DNA of 64,000 nt from PALSA-1006 sp963733265 (GCA_963733265.1 CAVTCF010000001.1:1240001-1304000); one strand, 5' to 3'; shown: positions 15,695 to 25,650, counted from the stretch's first letter. Notes: generated by a model from the letters alone, not told the origin. A program made the numbers and translations.

Positions 15695-17665
15695 ATGTCA
15701 GTAGTAAGCGAAACCCCGCAGAAAATTACTTTCCGCCGTTACAAAGATGGCGACAACAAAGTGCGCCGCTGGAATCAGGTGATATTTCAGGCCGGATATT
15801 CCTACAAATGTCCGACCTATATCCAGTCGACTCCTCCCTGTCAGGGCAGTTGCCCGGCGGGCGAAGATATTCGCGGCTATCTGGGAATCGTGCGCGGCAC
15901 AGAGAAGGTTCCAGCGGGTGCCGATGGCAAGCCTGTTATGCCGTGGCAAGAATATGCCTGGCGTCGGTTGACCGAGGCCAATCCATTTCCTTCGGTGATG
16001 GGACGCGTGTGCCCAGCGCCTTGCGAGAGCGGCTGTAATCGCAACGAAGTGGAAGATCATGTCGGTATCAATTCGGTGGAGCACTTTCTCGGCGAATACG
16101 CTATTGCCAATAAACTGAAATTCAACAAGCCGACTGCCGCACCGACAGGCAAAAAAGTCGCCATTCTCGGCGGCGGCCCGGCAGGTTTGTCTTGCGCATA
16201 TCAATTGGTGCTAAAGGGACATGAAGTCACCGTATTTGACGAGCACGAGTTTCTCGGCGGCATGATGCGTTACGGCATTCCTGGCTTCCGTACGCCGCGC
16301 GATGTGCTGGATGCGGAGATACAACGCATTCTAGATCTGGGTGTGAAGACACGTATGAAAACACGCGTCGGCACCGACATCACGCTGGAACAGATACGCA
16401 AAGACTTTGATGCGGTGTTTTTGGGATTGGGCGCACAAGCTGGTCGTGCCTTGCCGATTGCCGATAGCGAAGCGCCGAATGTGGTCACCGCGACCGCCTT
16501 CCTGAAAGCTTTCAACGATGGTCGTTTGCAGCATGTCGGTAAACGCGTGGTGGTGGTCGGTGGCGGAGATACTTCCATCGACGTGGCAACTGTGGCGCGC
16601 CGTTTGGGGCATATCACACACGCGAACCCGACGGATTCCGAACATGCTATCGCCGGACGTATGGCGCAGGATGTAGCCGATATTTCTGCCAAGCAAGGCG
16701 CAGAAGTGACGCTGACCTCGGTGTTCAATATCGACCAGATGCAGGCCAACAAGCATGAGATCGAGCAGGCGCTGGCAGAAGGAATTCACATTCTCGGTAG
16801 CTTGGTTCCCATCGGCGTCGTGCGCGATGCGAATGGTCGTGCCACTGCATTGCGTGTGGCCAAGTGCGAAGCCAAGTTTGCCGGCGGCAAGCTGGAGATC
16901 AAGAATATCGAAGGCAGTGAGCATAACATCGATGCTGATCTGATCGTCTCGGCGATCGGTCAGGCGGTCGATTTCACCGGTCTGGAGCAATTCAATAACG
17001 GCAAAGGCGCTGTTTCCACTGACCGCAACTATGTGGTGAACGGACAAAAGGGCGTGTTCGCGGGCGGTGATGTGATTCGTCCGCATCTGCTGACTACCGC
17101 TGTGGGACACGGTTCAATTGCTGCCGATGGTATCCACAATTTCATGCTTGGTCGTGATCTGGAGAAACGTCCGAAGATCGACGCGCACCAGTTCGACCTG
17201 ATGCGCAAGATGGCGGAAAAGGGTATCAAGATCGAAGCTGCACAAGAGCCGTTGCGCGGCACTTGCGATTCCAATGTGGCCGTTCATAACTTCGACAACC
17301 GTTCCGACCGCTACGTCATCCCGCATGACAAATTGTTCCTCGGGCACTTCAGCTATACGCCGCGCAAAATACGTCAGGTTGTTACGCTGGACAAAGAAAG
17401 CGCGCTGGGCAATTTTGATGATCGTCTGGGAGTTCTCGGTGAAGCAGAAGCAGTTGCCGAAGCCAAGCGTTGCATGAGTTGCGGCATGTGCTTCGAGTGC
17501 GACAACTGTGTGGTGTATTGCCCGCAGACAGCAGTGTATCGAGTCAAGAAAACCGAAGCGACGACCGGACGCTATGTTGCCACCAACTACGACAAGTGCA
17601 TCGGTTGCCATATCTGCGCGGATGTTTGTCCGACGGGCTATATTCAGATGGGCTTGGGCGAGTAA
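15695..17665 (+). CDS. dsrL: DsrL, NAD(P)H:acceptor oxidoreductase of the Dsr pathway
   Basis: 656 residues, GltD-like. An N-terminal FeS part (CPTYI, PPCQGSCPAGED, CPAPCESGC) is followed by the FAD Rossmann motif LGGGPAGLSCAY (about 152), a second dinucleotide motif VVGGGDTSID (about 288), a GDV FAD motif and a C-terminal ferredoxin domain with CMSCGMCFECDNCVVYCP and CIGCHICADVCP. DsrL links DsrAB to the pyridine nucleotide pool and is essential in the oxidative pathway. Its stop overlaps the dsrJ start by one base (TAATG). Confidence 0.96.
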   Translation: MSVVSETPQKITFRRYKDGDNKVRRWNQVIFQAGYSYKCPTYIQSTPPCQGSCPAGEDIRGYLGIVRGTEKVPAGADGKPVMPWQEYAWRRLTEANPFPSVMGRVCPAPCESGCNRNEVEDHVGINSVEHFLGEYAIANKLKFNKPTAAPTGKKVAILGGGPAGLSCAYQLVLKGHEVTVFDEHEFLGGMMRYGIPGFRTPRDVLDAEIQRILDLGVKTRMKTRVGTDITLEQIRKDFDAVFLGLGAQAGRALPIADSEAPNVVTATAFLKAFNDGRLQHVGKRVVVVGGGDTSIDVATVARRLGHITHANPTDSEHAIAGRMAQDVADISAKQGAEVTLTSVFNIDQMQANKHEIEQALAEGIHILGSLVPIGVVRDANGRATALRVAKCEAKFAGGKLEIKNIEGSEHNIDADLIVSAIGQAVDFTGLEQFNNGKGAVSTDRNYVVNGQKGVFAGGDVIRPHLLTTAVGHGSIAADGIHNFMLGRDLEKRPKIDAHQFDLMRKMAEKGIKIEAAQEPLRGTCDSNVAVHNFDNRSDRYVIPHDKLFLGHFSYTPRKIRQVVTLDKESALGNFDDRLGVLGEAEAVAEAKRCMSCGMCFECDNCVVYCPQTAVYRVKKTEATTGRYVATNYDKCIGCHICADVCPTGYIQMGLGE

Positions 17666-18033
17666 TGAAGCTGTTCGTCTCCCTGTTGCTTTGCCTCTGC
17701 ATCCCGCTGAGTTGGGCTGCGGAGACCGGTGCGCCCAAGCCGGATATCGGCAAGGGCGGGCAGTGCGTGAAAGATCCGCAATGGATGCGCACCAACCACA
17801 TGCATCTGCTTAAGCATCAACGCAATGAAACTGTGCGCAAAGGGATTCGCGATGATGCGATCAGCTTGAAGAATTGCATCGAATGCCATGCCAGCATAAA
17901 GGATGACAGTGTGATCGCGCGCGATGATAGTTTCTGTGTTGCGTGCCACCGCTATGAGGCGGTGAAGATAGATTGCTTCGAGTGCCATTCCGGCACGCGC
18001 AAGAGTGCATGGTTGCAGAGGAACGCAAAATGA
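17665..18033 (+). CDS. dsrJ: DsrJ, periplasmic triheme cytochrome c
   Basis: 122 residues from the ATG that overlaps the dsrL stop; the open frame extends upstream but only this start gives a signal peptide (LFVSLLLCLCIPLSWA). Three heme c motifs follow: CIECH, CVACH and CFECH, the DsrJ hallmark. It is the periplasmic redox subunit of DsrMKJOP. The stop overlaps the dsrO start (ATGA). Confidence 0.95.
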   Translation: MKLFVSLLLCLCIPLSWAAETGAPKPDIGKGGQCVKDPQWMRTNHMHLLKHQRNETVRKGIRDDAISLKNCIECHASIKDDSVIARDDSFCVACHRYEAVKIDCFECHSGTRKSAWLQRNAK

Positions 18034-18746
18034 GTGACATGAATTCGCAGCGCAGAAATTTCCTCAAGACTTCGCTCGGTGCGGCGGCAATCACCCTTGC
18101 TCCCGGCATGCTGTTGTATCAGGTGGCGCAGGGCAAGTCGGAAGGTGTCAGCGACAAAGTGCGCTGGGGCATGCTGATCGACACCGCGCAATGCAAGCCG
18201 GGTTGTCAGGATTGTGTAACTGCGTGCAACAAAGAGAATGGTTTGTCTGGAGGAACGGCGGCTACCGATTCCCAATGGATACGCAAGATAGAACTCAAAG
18301 ACATCAGCACGGGACGAGAATTGGCCTTGCCGATGATGTGCCAGCATTGCGAGCATCCGCCTTGCGTGGATGTCTGTCCGACGGCGGCTTCGTTCAAGCG
18401 CGCCGACGGTATCGTGCTGGTGGACAAACACCGCTGCATCGGTTGCCGATATTGCATGATGGCTTGTCCGTACAAAGCGCGTTCTTTCGTGCATGAACCG
18501 CTGCACGATCAGAATCCGGATGTACCGCGTGGCAAAGGCACGGTTGAAAGTTGCACGCTATGCGTACATCGCGTGGATCAGGGCTTGCAACCTGCCTGCG
18601 CCGAAACATGTCCGAACAAGGCCATTTTATTCGGCAACCTGAATGACCCTGAAAGTGATATCGCCAAGAAAGTGCATAGCGTGGCATCCGTGCAAGTACG
18701 CGCCGATCTGCAGCTTAATCCCGGCATCCGTTACCAAGGACTGTAA
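18030..18746 (+). CDS. dsrO: DsrO, periplasmic ferredoxin-like subunit with Tat signal
   Basis: 238 residues from the ATG at 18030. The N-terminus RRNFLKTSLGAA is a twin-arginine signal, so it is exported folded. Several four-cysteine clusters follow: CKPGCQDCVTAC, CQHCEHPPCVDVCP, CIGCRYCMMACP and CTLCVHRVDQGLQPAC, a 16Fe-type NrfC/DmsB-like arrangement. DsrO and DsrP form the second membrane module of DsrMKJOP. Overlaps dsrJ by 4 bases. Confidence 0.95.
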   Translation: MSDMNSQRRNFLKTSLGAAAITLAPGMLLYQVAQGKSEGVSDKVRWGMLIDTAQCKPGCQDCVTACNKENGLSGGTAATDSQWIRKIELKDISTGRELALPMMCQHCEHPPCVDVCPTAASFKRADGIVLVDKHRCIGCRYCMMACPYKARSFVHEPLHDQNPDVPRGKGTVESCTLCVHRVDQGLQPACAETCPNKAILFGNLNDPESDIAKKVHSVASVQVRADLQLNPGIRYQGL

Positions 18747-18748
18747 AC

Positions 18749-19930
18749 ATGCCTACTCTTGCTTCGTTGCACTATAAAAATCGTGTCTACTACGTGCTGC
18801 TGGCAATCGGCGGCTTGGTGGCTTTGGCGGGTCTGTATGCCGTGCATATGATGGAAGAGCACGGTCACATTATTAGCGGAATGAACAACCAGATCGTTTG
18901 GGGTATGCCGCACGTGTTTGCCATCTTTCTGATCGTGGCCGCTTCCGGCGTGCTCAATGTCGCGTCCATCGGCTCGGTATTCGGCAAAGTGATTTACAAA
19001 GCGCGTGCGCCGTTGGCAAGCTTGTTATCTGTCGCGATGCTGGCAGGCGGTTTGACTGTGCTGATGCTCGACTTGGGCAGGCCGGATCGCATCATTGTCG
19101 CCGCGACAAATTTCAACATCACTTCGGTGTTTGCCTGGAACGTGGTGCTGTATTCCGGCATGTTTGCACTGGTTATCCTGTATCTGTGGACGATGATGGA
19201 GCGCCGCATGAATCCGTGGAATAAGCCAGCCGGATTAGCGGTGTTCGCCTGGCGTTTCATTCTTACTACCGGCACCGGTCTGATCTTCGCGTTCCTTACT
19301 GCGCGGCAGGCCTACGGATCGGCATTGCTGCCACCGATGTTCATCGTGCTGTCTTTTGCATGGGGATTGGCAGTGTTCCATCTGGTGCAAAGCAATATCT
19401 ATGCGTGGAATGAAAAAGTCCTTGATCCGGAGATCATGCGGCGCAAAAAAAATCTGCTCGGCATATTTGTAATTGGCTCGCTGTACATGGTTGCCACTTA
19501 CCATTTTACCAATCTGTATTTCGCGCATCAGACAGGATTTGAGTATTTCATACTGCGTGATGGCGGTATCTATCCCAATTTGTTCTGGTGGGGTTATGTA
19601 TTGGCAGGAAATCTGTTGCCGTTAGCGTTGATCTATTTCCCCGGTTTGGGCAAAGCCAAGTGCGTGATGCTGGCCTCGATTCTGGTTATTCTGGGCGCTT
19701 TCGCGCTACTGTATGTGTTCATCATCGGTGGACAAGCCTATCCGCTCAATATTTTCCCCGGCTTTATCGCCAGCAGTACCTTCGGCGACGGGCAGATCGC
19801 AAATTACACTCCTTCCATCTACGAAGTGATGCTGGGTTGCGGCGGCTTGGCGATTGCATTCATCATCACCACGGTTAGCGTGCGTGTGTTGAATTTCATG
19901 CCGCAAGATAAACCGTATATCTCGGATTAA
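18749..19930 (+). CDS. dsrP: DsrP, NrfD-like integral membrane subunit
   Basis: 393 residues with about ten membrane helices along the chain, belonging to the NrfD/PsrC family of quinone-interacting subunits. It anchors DsrO and connects it with the quinone pool. It starts 2 bases after the dsrO stop, so the five membrane-complex genes are tightly packed. Confidence 0.95.
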   Translation: MPTLASLHYKNRVYYVLLAIGGLVALAGLYAVHMMEEHGHIISGMNNQIVWGMPHVFAIFLIVAASGVLNVASIGSVFGKVIYKARAPLASLLSVAMLAGGLTVLMLDLGRPDRIIVAATNFNITSVFAWNVVLYSGMFALVILYLWTMMERRMNPWNKPAGLAVFAWRFILTTGTGLIFAFLTARQAYGSALLPPMFIVLSFAWGLAVFHLVQSNIYAWNEKVLDPEIMRRKKNLLGIFVIGSLYMVATYHFTNLYFAHQTGFEYFILRDGGIYPNLFWWGYVLAGNLLPLALIYFPGLGKAKCVMLASILVILGAFALLYVFIIGGQAYPLNIFPGFIASSTFGDGQIANYTPSIYEVMLGCGGLAIAFIITTVSVRVLNFMPQDKPYISD

Positions 19931-19948
19931 CCCTGTCGGAAGGCTGCC

Positions 19949-21349
19949 ATGAACCGTATGCTGATTTCGGCGGCACATAAATCCTCCGGTAAAACGATGG
20001 TCAGTATCGGTCTGTGCGCCGCGCTCAAGGCGCGCGGCCATGTCGTGCAGCCTTTTAAAAAAGGACCGGACTACATCGACCCGATGTGGCTCAGTCAAGC
20101 CTCCGGACATGCCTGCCGAAATCTCGACCTTTACCTGATGGAGCGGAATGACATCATCGCCACCTTTGCGCAGCACAGTGCGGAGGTTAATCTGGTGGAA
20201 GGCAACAAAGGTTTGTACGACGGTCTCGCGCTGGACGGCAGCAACAGCAACGCCGCACTGGCCAAGCTGCTGGATCTGCCGGTGATGCTGGTGATCGACG
20301 CGCGCGGCATGACGCGCGGCATCGCGCCGTTGATTCTCGGATATCAGGCATTCGACCGCGACATCAATATTGCTGGCGTGATTCTGAATAATCTGGGCGG
20401 CAGCCGGCATGAATCCAAGTTGCGTGCCGTCATCGGACACTACACCGATGTGCCGGTGATTGGCGCGATTCATCACGACGAGCGTCTCAGTATTATCGAG
20501 CGCCATCTCGGACTCATGCCCAGCAATGAATCGCATGTGGCGACCGCAAAAATAAAACAAATCGGCGAGGCCATCGCAGAGCAGGTTGATCTGGATAAGT
20601 TGCTGGCACTGTCGCAAAAACCGACTTTCGACATTCAGCACAAGGCCAAAATTACGCCCTTGCCCTGCGGTGAAAAAATCCGCATCGGTATCGCGCGCGA
20701 TCGTTCATTCGGATTTTATTACGCCGACGATCTCGATGCGCTGGAGGCGGCGGGAGCGGAATTGGTGCCGTTCGATGCTTTGCTCGATGCACAATTGCCC
20801 GAAGTGGACGGCCTGTATATCGGCGGCGGCTTTCCCGAGACTTGCGCAACCGAATTGGAAGCTAATGTAACGCTGCGCGCCGACATCAAACAGGCCATCG
20901 AAAATGGTTTGCCTGCTTATGCCGAATGCGGTGGCCTGATGTATTTGTCGCGCAGCATCGACTATCAGGGGCATAGTTATCAAATGGTCGGTGCGATTTC
21001 CGGCGATATAAAAATGCACGGCAAGCCGATAGGCCGAGGTTATGTGCATCTCAAAGAAGACGAGGCGCATCCTTGGCCGCGTCCGGACATGCCCGCCAAA
21101 CAAATCAAGGCGCACGAATTTCATTATTCCAGTCTGGAGAATCTTCCGCCGGACAGCCGCTTCGCTTACCATGTCGAGCGCGGTTATGGCATCGACGGGG
21201 AGCGTGACGGTCTCATCGTGCACAATTTACTGGCTTCCTATACTCATTTGCGCACCATAGGCAGTTGCTATTGGGCTACCCGCTTTGTCGCTTTCGTGCG
21301 GCATTGCAAGGTGCAGTCAGCAATGGTACGCAGCGAGCATGCGCGATGA
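19949..21349 (+). CDS. dsrN: DsrN, cobyrinic acid a,c-diamide synthase-like amidase
   Basis: 466 residues of CbiA/CobB type. The N-terminal P-loop-like ISAAHKSSGKTMVS (about 5-18) and FKKGPDYIDP (about 36) are typical; the C-terminal glutamine amidotransferase domain has the nucleophile region YAECGGLMYL (about 326). DsrN is thought to amidate siroheme to the siro(heme)amide used by DsrAB. Starts 18 bases after dsrP and closes the canonical dsr order. Confidence 0.94.
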   Translation: MNRMLISAAHKSSGKTMVSIGLCAALKARGHVVQPFKKGPDYIDPMWLSQASGHACRNLDLYLMERNDIIATFAQHSAEVNLVEGNKGLYDGLALDGSNSNAALAKLLDLPVMLVIDARGMTRGIAPLILGYQAFDRDINIAGVILNNLGGSRHESKLRAVIGHYTDVPVIGAIHHDERLSIIERHLGLMPSNESHVATAKIKQIGEAIAEQVDLDKLLALSQKPTFDIQHKAKITPLPCGEKIRIGIARDRSFGFYYADDLDALEAAGAELVPFDALLDAQLPEVDGLYIGGGFPETCATELEANVTLRADIKQAIENGLPAYAECGGLMYLSRSIDYQGHSYQMVGAISGDIKMHGKPIGRGYVHLKEDEAHPWPRPDMPAKQIKAHEFHYSSLENLPPDSRFAYHVERGYGIDGERDGLIVHNLLASYTHLRTIGSCYWATRFVAFVRHCKVQSAMVRSEHAR

Positions 21350-21403
21350 CTACAAAAATTTACTCAGGCATAACCCCATGCCCACTACAGGTTTGATGAA
21401 TCA

Positions 21404-22783
21404 ATGAATTATTTACCAATCTTTGCTGATGTGAAAAACAAGCTGTGCCTGGTGGTTGGCGGCGGCGAGGTCGCCAAACGCAAGGCGGGCGTCTTGCTGG
21501 AAGCGGGCGCGAAAGTGCGGGTGGTCGCGCCGGAGATAGTTGCTGAACTGTCCAGGCAGCGGGGTGTCGATAGTATCGCCGTATATTTCGATGCCAAACA
21601 TTTGGACGGAGTGACGCTGGTTATCGCAGCCACAAATGACCATGGCGTGAACAAGCAAGTTTCAGAATTGGCGCAGGCGCGCAATATTCCGGTTAATGTG
21701 GTGGATGATCCTGCGTTGTGTTCCTTCATCATGCCGGCCATTCTGGATCGTTCGCCGCTGATGGTGGCGTTCTCCAGCGGCGGCGCATCGCCGGTACTCA
21801 CACGCATGTTGCGCGGCAAACTGGAAACGCTGATTCCGCAGAACTACAGTCGTCTGGCCGCGTTCGCCGAACGCTTTCGCGAGAGTGTAAAACTGCGGAT
21901 TACCAATCCGGCCAAGCGTCGTATTTTTTGGGAGAACGCACTGGAAGGTGTCGTGGCTGAAAAGGTGCTGACCGGCGACGAGGCGAGCGCCGAAGCAATG
22001 CTGCAACAAATGCTGGCGAGCGAAGATAATATTCAGCGCGGCGAAGTGTATTTGGTCGGAGCCGGCCCGGGTGATCCGGATCTGCTCACTTTTCGCGCTT
22101 TGCGTTTGATGCAGAAAGCCGATGTGGTGGTGTACGACAATCTGGTTTCCAAACCGATTGTTGAAATGACGCGGCGCGATGCGGAGCGCATTTTTGTGGG
22201 CAAGAAACGCGACAATCACACGCTGCAACAGGAAGAGATCAACGGGTTGCTGGTGCGCCTGGCCAAGCAGGGTAAGCGCGTGTTGCGCCTCAAGGGAGGC
22301 GATCCGTTTATCTTTGGACGCGGCGGCGAGGAGATCGAAACGCTGGCGGCCGAAGGGATACCGTTCCAAGTTGTACCGGGTATCACGGCAGCCTCCGGCG
22401 TGGCTTCTTATGCAGGTATTCCGTTGACCCATCGCGATCACGCGCAGTCGTGTGTGTTCGTTACCGGGCACCTTAAAGACCGCACAATGAACCTCGACTG
22501 GGAGCAACTCGCGCGCCCCAAACAAACCGTCGTGGTCTATATGGGGCTGCATGGTCTCGATATTTTGTGCGCCAAGCTGGTCGAACATGGCATGCCGGAC
22601 AGTACGCCCATCGCCATCGTGCAGCAGGGAACCACTCCGAATCAGCGCGTCATCACCGGAACGCTGGCGACTTTGCCGGGCATCGCCGAACGCGAGAAAC
22701 CGCAAGCGCCCACACTCATCATCGTGGGCGGTGTCGTGACCTTGCGCGACAAGCTGGCTTGGTTTCATCCGCAGCAAATTTAA
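21404..22783 (+). CDS. cysG: Siroheme synthase CysG (trifunctional)
   Basis: 459 residues, full length. The N-terminal third is precorrin-2 dehydrogenase/ferrochelatase (VVGGGEVAKRKA near residue 12), the C-terminal part uroporphyrinogen-III methyltransferase (VYLVGAGPGDPDLLT near 217, GGDPFIFGRGGEE near 300, YAGIPLTHR). It makes siroheme from uroporphyrinogen III. Its place just behind dsrN implies dedicated cofactor supply for DsrAB. Confidence 0.96.
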   Translation: MNYLPIFADVKNKLCLVVGGGEVAKRKAGVLLEAGAKVRVVAPEIVAELSRQRGVDSIAVYFDAKHLDGVTLVIAATNDHGVNKQVSELAQARNIPVNVVDDPALCSFIMPAILDRSPLMVAFSSGGASPVLTRMLRGKLETLIPQNYSRLAAFAERFRESVKLRITNPAKRRIFWENALEGVVAEKVLTGDEASAEAMLQQMLASEDNIQRGEVYLVGAGPGDPDLLTFRALRLMQKADVVVYDNLVSKPIVEMTRRDAERIFVGKKRDNHTLQQEEINGLLVRLAKQGKRVLRLKGGDPFIFGRGGEEIETLAAEGIPFQVVPGITAASGVASYAGIPLTHRDHAQSCVFVTGHLKDRTMNLDWEQLARPKQTVVVYMGLHGLDILCAKLVEHGMPDSTPIAIVQQGTTPNQRVITGTLATLPGIAEREKPQAPTLIIVGGVVTLRDKLAWFHPQQI

Positions 22784-22817
22784 AAGCAGTCCGATTATAA
22801 ACAGGGAGAAATATAAG

Positions 22818-23711
22818 ATGCACCAAGCGATCAAGGGTCTGCTGCTATCTGCGTTGATGATATTCAGTACTGCGCTGCTTGCTGATGAGTTGCTCAAGCC
22901 TTTCGTGCTGGCCTCAAAAAGCGAGGGGACAGTCGCCGAAAAATCAGTGCAAGTGAAAAACTCGCTGACGACAGCTGGCTTTAGTGTGGTGGGAGAATAC
23001 TCCCCTTATACCAGTGCCAACATCATCATCGTCACTAACGAAGCGTTAAAGCAAAATGCGGCAGCTTCCGAGTTTGGCGGATACGGAGCTGTGCAGCGAA
23101 TAGCGATCACTCAAGTCGGTAAAGAAGTACAGGTGAGCTATACCAATCCGGTGTATATGGCGAATGTCTATCGTATGAAAGGTGATTTGAGCGCAGTAGC
23201 GGGATTGCTGGGAAATGCTTTGGGAAAAATAGAAGAATTTGGTGCGCAGGGTATGACTGCGAAACAAGCGCGCAAATATCACTACACCATCGGTATGGAA
23301 TATTTCGACGAGCCCAGCGTGCTCGCTGAATACGCCAGCTACGAAGAAGCGGTGAAGGCAGTGGATACCAAACTTGCGGATAATAAAAACGGTGTCTCCA
23401 AGGTTTACCGCGTCGATGTTCCGGGAAAGCAGGAAAGTGTATTTGGCGTCGCAATGAATGGGAATGGGGACAACCAATACATGGACGATCAGTTCATCAT
23501 GAAAGAGATTGATTTTAAAAATGTGAAATCTACCGCGCATCTTCCCTATGAGGTGCTGGTTTCGGGTAACAAAGTCTACGCCCTGTATGCGCGCTTTCGC
23601 ATCGCGATCAGCTTCCCTGACTTGAGTATGATGGGTAGTAACAGCTTTATGCATATCATGAAAGCTCCTGAGGCTATTCGTGCTGCCTTGCAAAAAGCGG
23701 TACTAAAATAA
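22818..23711 (+). CDS. Exported protein of unknown function behind the dsr/cysG cluster
   Basis: 297 residues with a signal peptide (LLLSALMIFSTALLA, cleavage near 22). The first part (LKNSLTTAGFSVVGEYSPY-like pattern, then NIIIVTNEAL) recalls the DUF302 fold, but I cannot assign the family firmly. No cysteine is seen in the mature part, so it is not a heme or FeS protein. Ribosome site AGGGAG precedes the start, 34 bases after cysG, so it is probably co-transcribed with the dsr operon and works in the periplasm. Confidence 0.7.
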   Translation: MHQAIKGLLLSALMIFSTALLADELLKPFVLASKSEGTVAEKSVQVKNSLTTAGFSVVGEYSPYTSANIIIVTNEALKQNAAASEFGGYGAVQRIAITQVGKEVQVSYTNPVYMANVYRMKGDLSAVAGLLGNALGKIEEFGAQGMTAKQARKYHYTIGMEYFDEPSVLAEYASYEEAVKAVDTKLADNKNGVSKVYRVDVPGKQESVFGVAMNGNGDNQYMDDQFIMKEIDFKNVKSTAHLPYEVLVSGNKVYALYARFRIAISFPDLSMMGSNSFMHIMKAPEAIRAALQKAVLK

Positions 23712-23728
23712 TTAGGTTGGAGATTTGC

Positions 23729-24292
23729 ATGTTATTTGAAATGGTGAAGTCGGGTAATGTTGTCGAAATGCAAGCAATATTAGCGGTAGGAGCCGCTGTT
23801 GATTTACGCGATGAAAACGGTGCTACGCCGCTGATGCTGGCCGCACATTCCGGCAACTTGCCGCTGGTGCAGGCATTGCTTGGAGCCGGGGCGGATGTGA
23901 ATGCGCACGATGAACTTGGTTGGGCGCCGTTGATCAAGGCCGCATACAACGCCGAGTTAAAACAAGGATTCGCCGCTGTGGTGCAAGTGTTGATCGACGC
24001 AGGAGCAAACATCGAAGCGCCCATCGGCTACGGTGTGCGTCCGTTGATGCTGGCGGCCGGTTATGGTGAAACAGCGGTGGTCGAAACGTTGTTGCGGGCG
24101 GGCGCCGACGTGCTTGCGCAGAATGAAGGCGGCTACACCGCGCTGATGATGGTGAAGCAAAAACATTATGTGGATGTCGTCAATCTGCTGCATGAAGCCG
24201 AGCAACTGGCCGGAATTGGCGAGGGGAGTTGCGCCAGCAAAAATGCGCCCAATACCCATGTCATTACTTTTATGAAACAACCCGGCGCTTAA
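23729..24292 (+). CDS. Ankyrin-repeat protein
   Basis: 187 residues from the ATG at 23729, which has TTGGAG 7 bases upstream. About five ankyrin repeats can be read, with ENGATPLMLAAHSGNLPLV, LGWAPLIKAAYN, YGVRPLMLAAGYGETAVV and GGYTALMMVKQK as repeat cores. Such repeats mediate protein-protein contacts. No signal peptide, so cytoplasmic. It sits 17 bases after the exported protein, and before a 75-residue unknown. Confidence 0.85.
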   Translation: MLFEMVKSGNVVEMQAILAVGAAVDLRDENGATPLMLAAHSGNLPLVQALLGAGADVNAHDELGWAPLIKAAYNAELKQGFAAVVQVLIDAGANIEAPIGYGVRPLMLAAGYGETAVVETLLRAGADVLAQNEGGYTALMMVKQKHYVDVVNLLHEAEQLAGIGEGSCASKNAPNTHVITFMKQPGA

Positions 24293-24320
24293 GGTTGTAC
24301 GCAATCTGACGGAATCGCAC

Positions 24321-24548
24321 ATGCCCTATTTTATTTATAGCATCACCGCGCGTCCCATCAAAATGCTGGAGAAGATCGAACAGCATGACAGCTATCGGGA
24401 TGCTTCTGCGCGCGTCAAACAGTTGCGCGCGGAGTTAACTGAGGGCTCGCACGCTTTGATCAAGATGATCCATGCCGAGACGGAGTTGCACGCGGAAGAT
24501 TTGCTGAATGAAATACGCGAACCGGCACCGGAGTTGGGTGACGATTAG
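24321..24548 (+). CDS. Small unknown protein
   Basis: 75 residues; no family recognised. Begins with a beta-like PYFIYSIT and continues as a charged helix (DASARVKQLRAEL, ETELHAEDLLNEIRE). Cytoplasmic. It follows the ankyrin gene by 28 bases and its 3' end overlaps the convergent moaA gene by 4 bases. Being the last plus-strand gene after dsr-cysG suggests the same transcript. Confidence 0.6.
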   Translation: MPYFIYSITARPIKMLEKIEQHDSYRDASARVKQLRAELTEGSHALIKMIHAETELHAEDLLNEIREPAPELGDD

Positions 24549-25522
24549 CCACCGGTTTGGGTCATGATGCGCACGATCTTGTCGGGCTGATCTTTAAATT
24601 CGTGGCGTTCTGGTTTTCTGGCGATAGCCTCGCGGATCGCTGATTCCAGCGTGGTATCGGTGATTCCGGTACGTAGCAAGCTACGCAGGTCGAGTGTATC
24701 TTCCTGCCCCAGACAAAGATACAGAATGCCGTCTGCGGAGAGACGCACGCGGTTGCAGGTGTCGCAAAAGTGTTGCGAGATTGGTGTAATGAAACCTAAA
24801 GAGAATGAGCCATCGACGGAGCGCAGGTAACGCGCCGGGCCGCCTCCTGATACTACGCCATCAATCAGGCCGAAGCGTTGTTGCAAATGTTGACGCACCG
24901 ATTGCAGATTGACATAGCTGGCACTGCGTCCGCTTGCGCCCATCGGCATGGTTTCGATCAGGCGCAGGATGAAACCTTGTGCCATGCAGAATTCGACCAT
25001 GCTTTCGACTTCGTGTTCGTTCTCGCCGCCGAGGATCACCATGTTGATCTTGATGGGGGTGAATCCGGCCTGTTTTGCAGCGGTCAGGCCGTCGAGTATT
25101 TGCGGCAGGCAGTCGCGTCCGGTGATACACGCCAAGCGCGGGGCATCGAGCGAGTCGAGACTTACATTCAGGCGCGAGACACCTGCTGCGTACAGATCGG
25201 CAGCATACTTTGCGAGCAAGGTGGCATTGGTGGAAAGCGAAAGGTCGTTTACGCCGGGTAGGGAGCACAACCGTTGCGCCAGTTCAGCGATGCGGGGACG
25301 GGTCAGCGGCTCGCCGCCGGTCAGGCGGATGCGTGCCACGCCGAGTCGGGCGAATGCAGCAACGACGCGCTCGATCTCGCCGAAGGTTAGCCAATGTTCG
25401 GGCGTTTCAAACCCGTGGAACCCCTGGGGGATGCAATATGAGCAGCGCAGGTCGCAACGATCCGTCACCGACAAGCGCAGGTATTCGATGTTGCGTCCGA
25501 AAGTATCTTGCAGGGTTGTCAT
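24545..25522 (-). CDS. moaA: GTP 3',8-cyclase MoaA
   Basis: 325 residues. N-terminal radical-SAM cluster CDLRCSYC (C23, C27, C30), C-terminal second cluster with FCDTCNRVRLSADG, and the C-terminal GG tail. MoaA with MoaC converts GTP to cyclic pyranopterin monophosphate, the first step of molybdenum cofactor synthesis. It is transcribed away from moaC, with a 130-base divergent region between. Confidence 0.95.
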   Translation of the reverse strand: MTTLQDTFGRNIEYLRLSVTDRCDLRCSYCIPQGFHGFETPEHWLTFGEIERVVAAFARLGVARIRLTGGEPLTRPRIAELAQRLCSLPGVNDLSLSTNATLLAKYAADLYAAGVSRLNVSLDSLDAPRLACITGRDCLPQILDGLTAAKQAGFTPIKINMVILGGENEHEVESMVEFCMAQGFILRLIETMPMGASGRSASYVNLQSVRQHLQQRFGLIDGVVSGGGPARYLRSVDGSFSLGFITPISQHFCDTCNRVRLSADGILYLCLGQEDTLDLRSLLRTGITDTTLESAIREAIARKPERHEFKDQPDKIVRIMTQTGG

Positions 25523-25650
25523 GGTTGGCTTTTTTACGTCAGACTAAACGGGAAGTCTGTTAATGTCAGTATCCGTATTGTACTGACACAAAGTGTGATT
25601 GCAATGAGCCTTAAGTGTTACACACTCTGGTTGATTAGAGAGGGAAATAG

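Noticed and set aside
21662..22897. 411-codon minus-strand frame across cysG
   Set aside because: Shadow of the siroheme synthase frame, which has all expected motifs.
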